Assembly: GCF_002291145.1 (NCBI RefSeq)
Contig: NZ_NTGE01000092.1
Span: forward strand, 1 to 43,909
Source of the DNA: Streptomyces sp. SA15
GTDB taxonomy: Bacteria; Actinomycetota; Actinomycetes; Streptomycetales; Streptomycetaceae
Reading direction: 5' to 3'
DNA: 43,909 bases
A program made the position numbers and the translations under genes. How positions within the stretch are numbered: position 1 is the first letter of the stretch; every line of letters starts with the position of its first letter. Below the pieces are notes generated by a model. That model worked only from the letters and a program-made list of their open reading frames with translations, was not told where the DNA came from and searched no databases. Positions 1 to 7,920 of this stretch are shown one piece after another.

Positions 1-290
1 GGGTATCAACATATCTGGCGTTGACTTTTGGCACGCTGTTGAGTTCTCAAGGAACGGACGCTTCCTTTGTACTCACCCGAGAGACTCTCTCGCGGCTTTC
101 CTCCGGGCGCTTCCCTTCGGTCTTGCGTTTCCGACTCTATCAGATCCTTTTCCGATCCGATTTCCTCGGTGCCTTCCAGGTTCCCGCTTCCGCGTTTCCC
201 TTTCCGGCGACTCCGACTTTATCAGAGACTCTGAGTCGGAATTCCCGCCCCCTCGGGGACTGGTTCCGGCGCACGAGGTGGCCGGTTCCC
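1..290 (-). promoter_or_regulatory. rRNA operon promoter/leader region reading off the left edge
   Basis: Read on the minus strand, bases 60 to 1 match the conserved leader found just before 16S rRNA in Streptomyces (a block ending in TTGATACCC, preceded by TTCCTTGAGAACTCAACAGC). Upstream of it a 15-base motif occurs twice with one mismatch (130-144 and 213-227). On the minus strand these contain TAGAGT and TAAAGT, which look like -10 hexamers of tandem rrn promoters. The match to rrn leaders is from memory; the 16S gene itself would lie left of the window. A 95-codon open frame across this region on the plus strand is not a gene. Confidence 0.8.
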
Positions 291-315
291 GTTCAGGCGG
301 AGCCGTAAACGTACT

Positions 316-355
316 GGAGCGGGGCGCCTCGATGCAAATCGAGGCGCCCCGCTCC
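316..355 (-). terminator. Strong hairpin terminator after rnj
   Basis: A perfect 18-base inverted repeat (316-333 and 338-355) with a 4-base loop starts about 30 bases past the rnj stop. There is no clear U tract, which is common for Streptomyces terminators. It also separates rnj from the rRNA promoters, which run in the same direction. Confidence 0.85.
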
Positions 356-385
356 GGGTTCGCGCGTACGAGGGCCGACGGTCCG

Positions 386-2071
386 TCAGACCTCCACCAC
401 CACCGGCAGGATCATCGGCCTGCGGCGATAGGTGTCCGAGACCCACTTGCCGAGGGTCCGCCGCACCAGCTGCTGCATCTGGTGGGGCTCGACCACGCCG
501 TCCTGAGCGGAGCGCTCCAGGACCTCCGTGATCCTCGGGATCACGTCTCCGAACGCCGAGTCCTCGATGCCCGAGCCGCGGGCCTGCACGTGTGGGCCGC
601 CCGTGATCTTTCCGGTCGACGAGTCGATGACCATGAAGACCGAGATGATGCCCTCGTCGCCGAGGATCTTGCGGTCCTTCAGGGCCGGCTCGCCGACATC
701 GCCGACCGACAGGCCGTCGACGTACACGTAACCCGCCTGGACCTTGCCCGAGATCTTGGCCTTGCCCTCGATCAGGTCGACGGCCACGCCGTCCTCGGCG
801 ATGACGATCCGGTCGTGCGGGACGCCGGTCAGGGCGCCCAGCTCGGCGTTGGCGCGCAGGTGGCGCCATTCGCCGTGGACCGGCATCAGGTTCCTGGGCC
901 GGCAGATGTTGTAGAAGTACAGCAGTTCGCCGGCCGAGGCGTGGCCCGAGACGTGGACCTTCGCGTTGCCCTTGTGGACGACGTTCGCGCCCCAGCGGGT
1001 CAGGCCGTTGATGACGCGGTAGACCGCGTTCTCGTTGCCGGGGATCAGCGACGACGCGAGGATCACCGTGTCGCCCTGGACGATGCGGATCTGGTGGTCG
1101 CGGTTCGCCATGCGGGACAGGGCCGCCATCGGTTCGCCCTGGGAGCCCGTGCAGACCAGGACGACCTCGTGGTCGGGCAGGTCGTCGAGTGTCTTGACGT
1201 CGACGACCAGGCCCGGCGGCACCCTCAGGTAGCCCAGGTCCCGTGCGATGCCCATGTTGCGGACCATCGAGCGGCCGACGAAGGCGACCCTGCGGCCGTA
1301 CTCGTGGGCCGCGTCCAGGATCTGCTGGATGCGGTGGACGTGGCTGGCGAAGCTGGCCACGATGATCCGCTTGCGGGCGCCCGCGAAGACCTGCCGCAGG
1401 ACGTTCGAGATGTCCCGCTCGTGCGGGGTGAAGCCGGGAACCTCGGCGTTCGTGGAGTCGGAGAGAAGGAGGTCGATGCCCTCCTCGCTCAGACGTGCGA
1501 ACGCGTGAAGATCCGTGAGGCGGTTGTCCAGCGGGAGCTGGTCCATCTTGAAGTCGCCGGTGTGGACCACCATGCCGGCGGGCGTGCGAATGGCCACCGC
1601 CAGGGCGTCGGGGATGGAGTGGTTGACCGCGACGAACTCGCAGTTGAAGGGGCCGATGCGCTCGCGGTGTCCCTCCGCCACCTCGAGGGTGTACGGGCGG
1701 ATGCGGTGCTCCTGGAGCTTGGCCTCGATCAGGGCGAGGGTCAGCTTGGAGCCGATCAGCGGGATGTCCGGCTTCTCCCGGAGGAGGAACGGGACGCCGC
1801 CGATGTGGTCCTCGTGGCCATGTGTGAGGACGATGCCCTCGATGTCGTCGAGGCGGTCCCGGATGGACGAGAAGTCCGGCAGGATCAGGTCGATTCCGGG
1901 CTGCTCCTCCTCGGGGAAGAGCACTCCGCAGTCGACGATCAGCAGGCGGCCTCCGTACTCGAAGACCGTCATGTTTCGGCCGATCTCGCCGAGGCCGCCG
2001 AGTGGCGTGACCCGCAGGCCGCCTTCGGGGAGCGGCGGGGGCGGGCCGAGTTCAGGATGCGGATGACTCAA
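386..2071 (-). CDS. rnj: Ribonuclease J (RNase J)
   Basis: RNase J is a metallo-beta-lactamase/beta-CASP ribonuclease with 5'-3' exonuclease and endonuclease activity, working in mRNA turnover and rRNA maturation in the cytoplasm. The protein is 561 residues, the usual length. The zinc-binding HGHEDH motif is at residues 84-89. Later landmarks are HTGDFK, the beta-CASP motif SGHAS and the C-terminal PVHGEWRHL segment. I chose a TTG start at 2071 because GAGGAG lies just before it and the protein then begins SHPHPELG, as in Streptomyces homologues; a longer frame to 2164 adds an unlikely Arg-rich extension. A perfect hairpin sits in the leader (2091-2120). It lies downstream of dapA on the same strand, so co-transcription is possible. 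Confidence 0.96.
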   Translation of the reverse strand: MSHPHPELGPPPPLPEGGLRVTPLGGLGEIGRNMTVFEYGGRLLIVDCGVLFPEEEQPGIDLILPDFSSIRDRLDDIEGIVLTHGHEDHIGGVPFLLREKPDIPLIGSKLTLALIEAKLQEHRIRPYTLEVAEGHRERIGPFNCEFVAVNHSIPDALAVAIRTPAGMVVHTGDFKMDQLPLDNRLTDLHAFARLSEEGIDLLLSDSTNAEVPGFTPHERDISNVLRQVFAGARKRIIVASFASHVHRIQQILDAAHEYGRRVAFVGRSMVRNMGIARDLGYLRVPPGLVVDVKTLDDLPDHEVVLVCTGSQGEPMAALSRMANRDHQIRIVQGDTVILASSLIPGNENAVYRVINGLTRWGANVVHKGNAKVHVSGHASAGELLYFYNICRPRNLMPVHGEWRHLRANAELGALTGVPHDRIVIAEDGVAVDLIEGKAKISGKVQAGYVYVDGLSVGDVGEPALKDRKILGDEGIISVFMVIDSSTGKITGGPHVQARGSGIEDSAFGDVIPRITEVLERSAQDGVVEPHQMQQLVRRTLGKWVSDTYRRRPMILPVVVEV

Positions 2072-2090
2072 AAGACTCTCCTCAACCACA

Positions 2091-2120
2091 CGCGCCACGT
2101 ACCGGTGGGCACGTGGCGCG
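2091..2120 (-). promoter_or_regulatory. Hairpin in the rnj leader / dapA-rnj spacer
   Basis: A perfect 10-base inverted repeat (2091-2100 and 2111-2120) with a 10-base loop lies 8 to 14 bases upstream of the rnj ribosome binding site. It could terminate dapA transcripts or act as a structured 5' leader of rnj; the sequence alone does not decide. Confidence 0.6.
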
Positions 2121-2225
2121 CATGACGTTCGTGCAGAAGCAGTTGTCGTTGGGGACGCAGGCACCGGTGGCCTGCTTATTCAGTTGTGAAGTCTGGTGGC
2201 GCGACGCGGCGCGCGAAGTCTGTTG

Positions 2226-3125
2226 CTAGAGCTGTACCCCGCCTGCGGCAAGATCGATCTTGAGCTGCTCGATCTCCTCGTGCGTGAGCTCGACCATGGG
2301 GGCGCGTAGCGGTCCGGCGGGCAGGCCCTGGAGGGCGAGCGCCGCCTTCGTGGTCATGACGCCCTGGGTGCGGAACATGCCGGTGTAGACCGGGAGCAGC
2401 TTCTGGTGGATCTCGGTGGCCTTCTGGACGTCGCCGGAGACGAACGCCTCGACCAGGGCGCGCAGGTCCGGGGTGACCACGTGTCCGACGACCGAGACGA
2501 AGCCGACCGCGCCGACCGAGAGCAGCGGCAGGTTCAGCATGTCGTCGCCGGAGTACCAGGCGAGGCCGGAGCGGGCGATGGCCCAGCTGGCGCGGCCGAG
2601 GTCGCCCTTGGCGTCCTTGTTGGCGACGATCCGCGGGTGCTCGGCGAGGCGGACGAGCGTCTCGGTGTTGATCGGGACGCCGCTGCGGCCGGGGATGTCG
2701 TAGAGCATGACCGGGAGCTCGGCGGCGTCGGCGATGGCCCTGAAGTGGCGGTACAGGCCCTCCTGCGGGGGCTTGTTGTAGTACGGCGTCACGACGAGGA
2801 GGCCGTGTGCGCCCACCTTCTCGGCGGCTCGGGCCAGCTCGATGCTGTGGTGGGTGTCGTTGGTGCCGACGCCGGCGACGACGTGGGCGCGGTCGCCGAC
2901 GGCCTCCAGGACGGCCCGTACGAGATCCGATTTCTCCGCGTCACTGGTGGTGGGGGACTCGCCGGTGGTGCCGTTGATGATCAGGCCGTCGTTGCCTGCG
3001 TCCACCAGGTGGGCGGCGAGCCGCTGCGCGCCGTCGAGGTCGAGTGCGCCGTCCGCCGTGAAGGGCGTGACCATGGCGGTGAGGACCCGCCCGAAGGGGG
3101 TCTGCGGAGTGGAGGTCGGAGCCAT
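2226..3125 (-). CDS. dapA: 4-hydroxy-tetrahydrodipicolinate synthase
   Basis: DapA condenses pyruvate with aspartate semialdehyde in the lysine/diaminopimelate pathway, feeding cell-wall synthesis. The protein is 299 residues, typical of the NAL superfamily. The pyruvate-binding TTGES motif (T53, T54), the YYNKP motif (Y115, Y116), Tyr142 and the substrate-binding Arg147 in DIPGRSG, and the Schiff-base Lys170 in NKDAKGD can all be seen. I chose the ATG giving MAPTSTPQ, as in homologues; a GTG at 3134 would add three residues. A promoter with a leader hairpin lies upstream (3200-3276). dapB, for the next pathway step, is 2.6 kb away in the same direction. Streptomyces often have more than one dapA, so this may not be the only copy. 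Confidence 0.95.
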   Translation of the reverse strand: MAPTSTPQTPFGRVLTAMVTPFTADGALDLDGAQRLAAHLVDAGNDGLIINGTTGESPTTSDAEKSDLVRAVLEAVGDRAHVVAGVGTNDTHHSIELARAAEKVGAHGLLVVTPYYNKPPQEGLYRHFRAIADAAELPVMLYDIPGRSGVPINTETLVRLAEHPRIVANKDAKGDLGRASWAIARSGLAWYSGDDMLNLPLLSVGAVGFVSVVGHVVTPDLRALVEAFVSGDVQKATEIHQKLLPVYTGMFRTQGVMTTKAALALQGLPAGPLRAPMVELTHEEIEQLKIDLAAGGVQL

Positions 3126-3199
3126 GGGTAACACGCTACTCGTTGCTCAGGGCGGGGTCTGCCCTCGGGGTAGGCGACAAGTCGTGACAAAGATGGAGC

Positions 3200-3235
3200 C
3201 CGGCACTGCCTGCTCGGGGGTTCAAGCAGTGCCGG
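3200..3235 (-). promoter_or_regulatory. Hairpin at the start of the dapA leader
   Basis: An inverted repeat of ten bases per arm (3200-3209 and 3226-3235) would be the first structure formed in the predicted dapA transcript. It is also about 100 bases past the thyX stop, so it may instead terminate thyX. No U tract is seen. Confidence 0.55.
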
Positions 3236-3246
3236 TCCCTTTGATC

Positions 3247-3276
3247 AGGCTAGATGAACTTCTCTAAATGCCGCAA
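3247..3276 (-). promoter_or_regulatory. Predicted dapA promoter (TTGCGG-N18-TAGCCT)
   Basis: On the minus strand TTGCGG (3276-3271) and TAGCCT (3252-3247) are separated by 18 bases, a good match to Streptomyces HrdB-type promoters. Transcription would begin near 3240, giving a leader of about 115 bases before dapA. Confidence 0.6.
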
Positions 3277-3335
3277 TACGGACACTTCACGAGGCTGATC
3301 CGTACATCTGTGCGCGAGGGGAGAACGGACGTGCG

Positions 3336-4076
3336 TTATGGCGCCACACGGCCGTTCGCATTGAAGGCGGCGTGGGTGAGCGGCATGAGCTCGGCCCACT
3401 CCGCCTCCATCTTCTCGCCGACCATCTCGATCTCCCGCTGCGGGAAGGACGGGACCTTCGCCAGCTCGTGCTGGGTGCGCAGGCCGAGGAAGTGCATCAG
3501 CGAGCGGGCGTTGCAGGTGGCGTACATCGAGGAGAACAGGCCGACCGGGAGGACCGCGCGGGCGACCTCGCGGGCGACGCCCTGCGCCAGCATCTGCTGG
3601 TAGGTCCGGTACGCCTGGCGGTACGACTCTTCCATGGCGTGTCCGACGAGCTCGTACTGCTCCGGGGTGCCCTCCACGAACACGTACTTGCCCGGTCGCC
3701 CCTGCTGGACCAGCTTCCGCGACGTGTCCGGCACGTAGAACACGGGCTGCAGCTCCCTGTACCGACCGGACTCCTCGTTGTACGACCAGCCCACGCGGTG
3801 CCGCATGAACTCGCGGAAGACGAAGATCGGGGCACTGATGAAGAACGTCATCGAGTTGTGCTCGAACGGGCTGCCGTGCCGGTCGCGCATGAGGAAGTTG
3901 ATCAACCCCTTCGACCGCTCCGGGTCCTTCTTCAGCTCGTCCAGGGACTGCTCCCCGACGGTCGACACACGGGCCGCGAAGAGCACGTCGGAGTCCGCCG
4001 CGCTGTGTTTGACCAGTTCAACGGTGACATCGCTGCGGAGGTCGATCTTGAAATCGTCGTCGGGGTTGGGGGTCAC
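3336..4076 (-). CDS. thyX: Flavin-dependent thymidylate synthase
   Basis: ThyX makes dTMP from dUMP using methylene-tetrahydrofolate and FAD/NADPH, for DNA synthesis. The protein is 246 residues. The family signature RHR-x8-S is visible in RHRVGWSYNEES, with the SPFEHNSMTFF segment before it and a conserved NARSLMHFLGLR segment in the C-terminal half. I chose the GTG at 4076 because it gives the length and N-terminus I expect for Streptomyces ThyX; an ATG at 4118 would add 14 residues with a poorer ribosome binding site. The gene lies between dapA and a divergent small membrane-protein gene, with its own promoter upstream. The dapA-thyX neighbourhood is a common actinobacterial arrangement. 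Confidence 0.95.
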   Translation of the reverse strand: MTPNPDDDFKIDLRSDVTVELVKHSAADSDVLFAARVSTVGEQSLDELKKDPERSKGLINFLMRDRHGSPFEHNSMTFFISAPIFVFREFMRHRVGWSYNEESGRYRELQPVFYVPDTSRKLVQQGRPGKYVFVEGTPEQYELVGHAMEESYRQAYRTYQQMLAQGVAREVARAVLPVGLFSSMYATCNARSLMHFLGLRTQHELAKVPSFPQREIEMVGEKMEAEWAELMPLTHAAFNANGRVAP

Positions 4077-4139
4077 GATGCGGAGGGTCCTTCCCGTCTT
4101 GTCTCTTGGTTGTCTCATGGCTTGTCTCTCGGCGACGCC

Positions 4140-4169
4140 ACTCTACGGCCCACCAAACGGGACGTTCAC
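4140..4169 (-). promoter_or_regulatory. Predicted thyX promoter (GTGAAC-N18-TAGAGT)
   Basis: TAGAGT on the minus strand (4145-4140) is preceded after 18 bases by GTGAAC (4169-4164). The -35 overlaps a TTCACT/AGTGAA dyad at 4165-4186 that might bind a regulator. The -35 match is weak. Confidence 0.45.
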
Positions 4170-4274
4170 TGTCGTGCCCGAGTGAAGTTGGTGAAAACGG
4201 GCACCTTTTGAGCCGCTCGCTCGTCTGTGTTGGTGACAGCGATTCGTTCGAGTCCCTGAGAGGAGAAGCACCCC

Positions 4275-4514
4275 ATGTTGCGTCGGCGCGAGCCCGTACC
4301 GTTCGCCTTCCTCGCCGAAGCCGACAGGTTCCGCAGCAATGTCACTCCCCCACCCCGTGAGCGGGCGTCCATGAGTCAGATAGCCGGGCGCTGGCTCCTG
4401 GGGCTCACGATCGTCGCCGCGCTCGTGGGCTCTCTGGTTCTGGGGATGCCGGCGCTCTCACCCGACCAGTCGTCCGCGCAGACACAGCAGTCCCAGGCGT
4501 CCGAGGGGCGCTGA
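4275..4514 (+). CDS. Small single-pass membrane protein, unknown
   Basis: This 79-residue protein has one strongly hydrophobic stretch at about residues 40-60 (WLLGLTIVAALVGSLVLGM), after a charged N-terminal part and before a short Ser/Gln-rich tail. The ATG at 4275 follows a good GAGGAGAA site. A second ATG at residue 33 could also serve as a start and would leave only the membrane segment and tail. It is divergent from thyX. A hypothetical gene is conserved in this position in Streptomyces as far as I remember, but I know no function. There are no catalytic motifs. Confidence 0.7.
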   Translation: MLRRREPVPFAFLAEADRFRSNVTPPPRERASMSQIAGRWLLGLTIVAALVGSLVLGMPALSPDQSSAQTQQSQASEGR

Positions 4515-4615
4515 GCCGGGGCTGGCTCCATCCGGACCCCGGGAGTGGTGGGCGGGGACACGGGTCGATAACCTCACCGGGCACAGCCCACGCATGGATT
4601 GAGTGAGGACCAGCC

Positions 4616-5173
4616 GTGCCCCTGCCCTTCCTGACGGCCGACCGCGCCTTCGAGGCAGCCGACGACGTCGCGCTGCCCTTCGACGACCGCGACCGCTGGC
4701 GGCGCCCCTACCGGCCCGGCCCGTGGCGCGTGGGCGTGGCCGCGATCCTGCTGCTGCTCGCCTCGTACGTGCTGTTCGCGGCGGTCATCATCGCGCTGAC
4801 GGGCTCGGTGTCCGAGGCCGGTGTGGTCTTCTGCATCGCGCTGGCCGTCATCGCGGGCGCCCTGCGGCTGCTGCGGATGGGCGTGTGGGTCAGCGCCCGC
4901 GGGCTGCGCCAGGTGGGGTTCCTGCTCACGCGTACGGTGCCCTGGGAGCGGGTCGTCACCGTGCGGACGGTACAGCGGCCGGTGCGCTGGCTCGGACTGC
5001 CGCGCACGGTTCAGGGGCAGGCACTGGTCGTCGTACGGCGGGATCGGGCCGCGGATGACATGCCGGCGCTGCTGACCACGCACAATGCGGACTTCCTGGC
5101 GCGTCCCGGCTCCTTCGACCGGGCCGCGGACTCTGTCGAGGCCTGGGCCGCGGAGTGCGGGCGGGGCGTCTGA
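4616..5173 (+). CDS. Membrane protein with a PH-like domain
   Basis: The 185-residue protein has a short cytoplasmic N-terminus, two membrane segments (about 39-62 and 66-86), and then a beta-rich region (about 88-150, starting VWVSARGLRQ and including a PWERV motif) typical of bacterial PH domains fused to paired membrane helices. The GTG start follows GTGAGGAC. It lies about 100 bases after the small membrane gene and converges with the TPR-protein gene across a hairpin. Function unknown; the PH assignment is from pattern only. Confidence 0.8.
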   Translation: MPLPFLTADRAFEAADDVALPFDDRDRWRRPYRPGPWRVGVAAILLLLASYVLFAAVIIALTGSVSEAGVVFCIALAVIAGALRLLRMGVWVSARGLRQVGFLLTRTVPWERVVTVRTVQRPVRWLGLPRTVQGQALVVVRRDRAADDMPALLTTHNADFLARPGSFDRAADSVEAWAAECGRGV

Positions 5174-5179
5174 CACCCC

Positions 5180-5212
5180 GGTTGCGGTGATCTCCCCGCG
5201 ACCACCGCAACC
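5180..5212. terminator. Bidirectional terminator between convergent genes
   Basis: A perfect 10-base inverted repeat (5180-5189 and 5203-5212) with a 13-base loop sits between the converging PH-domain and TPR-protein genes, 7 bases past the first and 55 bases past the second. Confidence 0.75.
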
Positions 5213-5266
5213 ATCAGTTGAGGAACCACGACGGCGATCAACCAGGTCCGCGAGAGCGGCGCCGGT

Positions 5267-5722
5267 TCAGGCGCAAAAAGGGGCCTTGCCGTCGTGCAGG
5301 GCTATGGCCCGCTGCATCGCTTTGCGGGCGCGCGGGGTGTCGCGGGCGTCGTGGTAGGCGATGGCGAGGCGGAACCAGCTGCGCCAGTCGTCGGGCGCCG
5401 CCTCCGTCTCGGCCTTGCGCTTGGCGAAGACCTCGTCGGCCGATGCGCGGTCGATTCGGCCGCTGGGGGTGCGCTTCAGCTCGTCGACGGGCAGGCCGCC
5501 CTCGGAGTCGAGCTCGGCGGCGAGCTGGTTGGCCTTACGGACGAACTGAGTGTTCTTCCACAGGAACCACAGGCCGATCACCGGCAGGATCAGCACCGCG
5601 ACCCCGAAGGTGACGGTGAGGAGCGTGCCGGACTGGATGAGCATGACGCCGCGGCTGCCGACCAGGGCGAAGTAGAAGACCAGGACGGCGGCCGTTATGG
5701 CGTAGGAGAGCTTCGCGCGCAT
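5267..5722 (-). CDS. Two-helix membrane protein with a C-terminal TPR-like segment
   Basis: This 151-residue protein has two membrane segments (about 8-24 and 34-55), a linker, and a helical pair at about 111-145 (WRSWFRLAIAYHD...RARKAMQRAIALHDG) that reads as one tetratricopeptide repeat, suggesting protein binding. Its start lies only 12 bases after the dapB stop, so it is probably the last gene of the pnp-M16-dapB transcription unit. A Cys-Ala end is unusual but I cannot attach meaning to it. Function unknown. Confidence 0.85.
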   Translation of the reverse strand: MRAKLSYAITAAVLVFYFALVGSRGVMLIQSGTLLTVTFGVAVLILPVIGLWFLWKNTQFVRKANQLAAELDSEGGLPVDELKRTPSGRIDRASADEVFAKRKAETEAAPDDWRSWFRLAIAYHDARDTPRARKAMQRAIALHDGKAPFCA

Positions 5723-5734
5723 GGCTGTCGGGGC

Positions 5735-6499
<765 letters not shown>

Positions 6500-6540
6500 T
6501 TACCGATGACGTACCGATGACGGGTGTCAGGTGACGGGTG

Positions 6541-7920
6541 TCAGGCGACGGCGTCGTGCAGCCGGGAGGCCTGCTTGTCCTTCAGCGGGCCGATGACCGA
6601 CAGCGAGGGTCGTCGGCCCAGGATCTCGCGGGCGACCAAGCGGACGTCGTCCGGGGTGACCGAGGCTATCCGGGCCAGCATGTCGTCGACCGACATCTGC
6701 TCGCCCCAGCACAGCTCGCTCTTGCCGATGCGGTTCATCAGCGCGCCCGTGTCCTCCAGGCCCAGGACCGTGGAGCCCTGGAGCTGGCCGATGGCGCGGC
6801 CGATCTCGTCGTCCGAGAGGCCGTGCTCGGCCACGTGGTCGAGTTCGTCGCGGCAGATCTTCAGTACGTCGTGCACCTGGCTCGGGCGGCAGCCCGCGTA
6901 CACGCCGAACAGGCCGCAGTCGGCGAAGCCGGAGGTGTACGAGTACACGCTGTAGGCCAGGCCGCGCTTCTCCCTGACCTCCTGGAACAGGCGGGAGGAC
7001 ATCCCGCCGCCGAGGGCCGTGTTCAGGACCCCGAGGGCCCAGCGGCGCTCGTCCGTGCGGGACAGGCCGGGCATGCCGAGGACGACATGGGCCTGCTCGG
7101 TCTTGCGGCCGATCAGGTCGACGCGGCCTGCGGTGCGCAGGGCACGCCGGCCCTCGCGCGGGGCGACGGGCGTGGCGTCGAGGTCCTTGAAGGCGCCCGC
7201 GTTCTCGAAGGCGGCACGGACCTGTCGTACGACCTTGTTGTGGTCGATGTTGCCGGCGCACGCGACCACGAGGTGGGTCGGGTCGTAGTGCTTCTTGTAG
7301 AAGCGGCGGATGCGGTCGGCGGTGAGGGCGTTGACCGTGTCGACCGTGCCCAGGACGGGGCGGCCGAGGGGGTTGTCGCCGAACATGGTGTGCGCGAACA
7401 GGTCGTGCACGCAGTCGCCCGGGTCGTCCTCGGTCATCGCGATCTCTTCGAGGATCGCGCCGCGCTCGACGTTGACGTCGTCCTCGAGGATCAGCGAACC
7501 CGTCAGCATGTCGCAGACGACGTCGATGGCGAGGGGCAGGTCGGTGTCGAGCACGCGCGCGTAGTAGCACGTGTACTCCTTCGCCGTGAACGCGTTCATC
7601 TCGCCGCCGACCGCGTCGATGGCGGAGGAGATGTCGAGCGCGCTGCGTCGCGTGGTGCCCTTGAAGAGCAGGTGCTCCAGGTAGTGCGTGGCGCCGTTCA
7701 GGGACGGCGTCTCGTCGCGGGAGCCGACGTGGGCCCAGATACCGAAGGTGGCGGAGCGCACAGAGGGCAGGGTCTCGGTGACTACGCGGAGGCCGCCGGG
7801 AAGGGTGGTTTTGCGGACCGTACCGATGCCGCCCGCGCCTTTGATGAGGGTTTGGGTACGGGCGACGGCCCGCGCCTCCGAAGAGGTGCGGGCCGTCGCC
7901 GTGGAGCTACTGGACGTCAC
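6541..7920 (-). CDS. M16 family zinc peptidase (processing-peptidase-like)
   Basis: M16 (pitrilysin/insulinase) peptidases cut peptides with zinc. The protein is 459 residues, the usual size for one-lobe pairs of the mitochondrial processing peptidase type. The inverted zinc motif HYLEH is at residues 79-83, and the distal Glu ligand (E159 in ILEEI) is at the expected distance, so the active site looks complete. The C-terminal half has the R/Y motif region ([13 protein letters not shown]). The GTG start overlaps the pnp stop by four bases (GTGA), indicating translational coupling. Association with pnp is conserved in actinobacteria, but I know no experimental substrate. Confidence 0.93.
   Translation of the reverse strand: MTSSSSTATARTSSEARAVARTQTLIKGAGGIGTVRKTTLPGGLRVVTETLPSVRSATFGIWAHVGSRDETPSLNGATHYLEHLLFKGTTRRSALDISSAIDAVGGEMNAFTAKEYTCYYARVLDTDLPLAIDVVCDMLTGSLILEDDVNVERGAILEEIAMTEDDPGDCVHDLFAHTMFGDNPLGRPVLGTVDTVNALTADRIRRFYKKHYDPTHLVVACAGNIDHNKVVRQVRAAFENAGAFKDLDATPVAPREGRRALRTAGRVDLIGRKTEQAHVVLGMPGLSRTDERRWALGVLNTALGGGMSSRLFQEVREKRGLAYSVYSYTSGFADCGLFGVYAGCRPSQVHDVLKICRDELDHVAEHGLSDDEIGRAIGQLQGSTVLGLEDTGALMNRIGKSELCWGEQMSVDDMLARIASVTPDDVRLVAREILGRRPSLSVIGPLKDKQASRLHDAVA

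Noticed and set aside
278..2125. 615-codon open frame opposite rnj
   Set aside because: Antisense shadow of RNase J with no recognisable domain.
3126..3246. Lysine riboswitch in the dapA leader
   Set aside because: The leader is only about 115 bases with a simple hairpin; the multi-helix L-box pattern is not seen.
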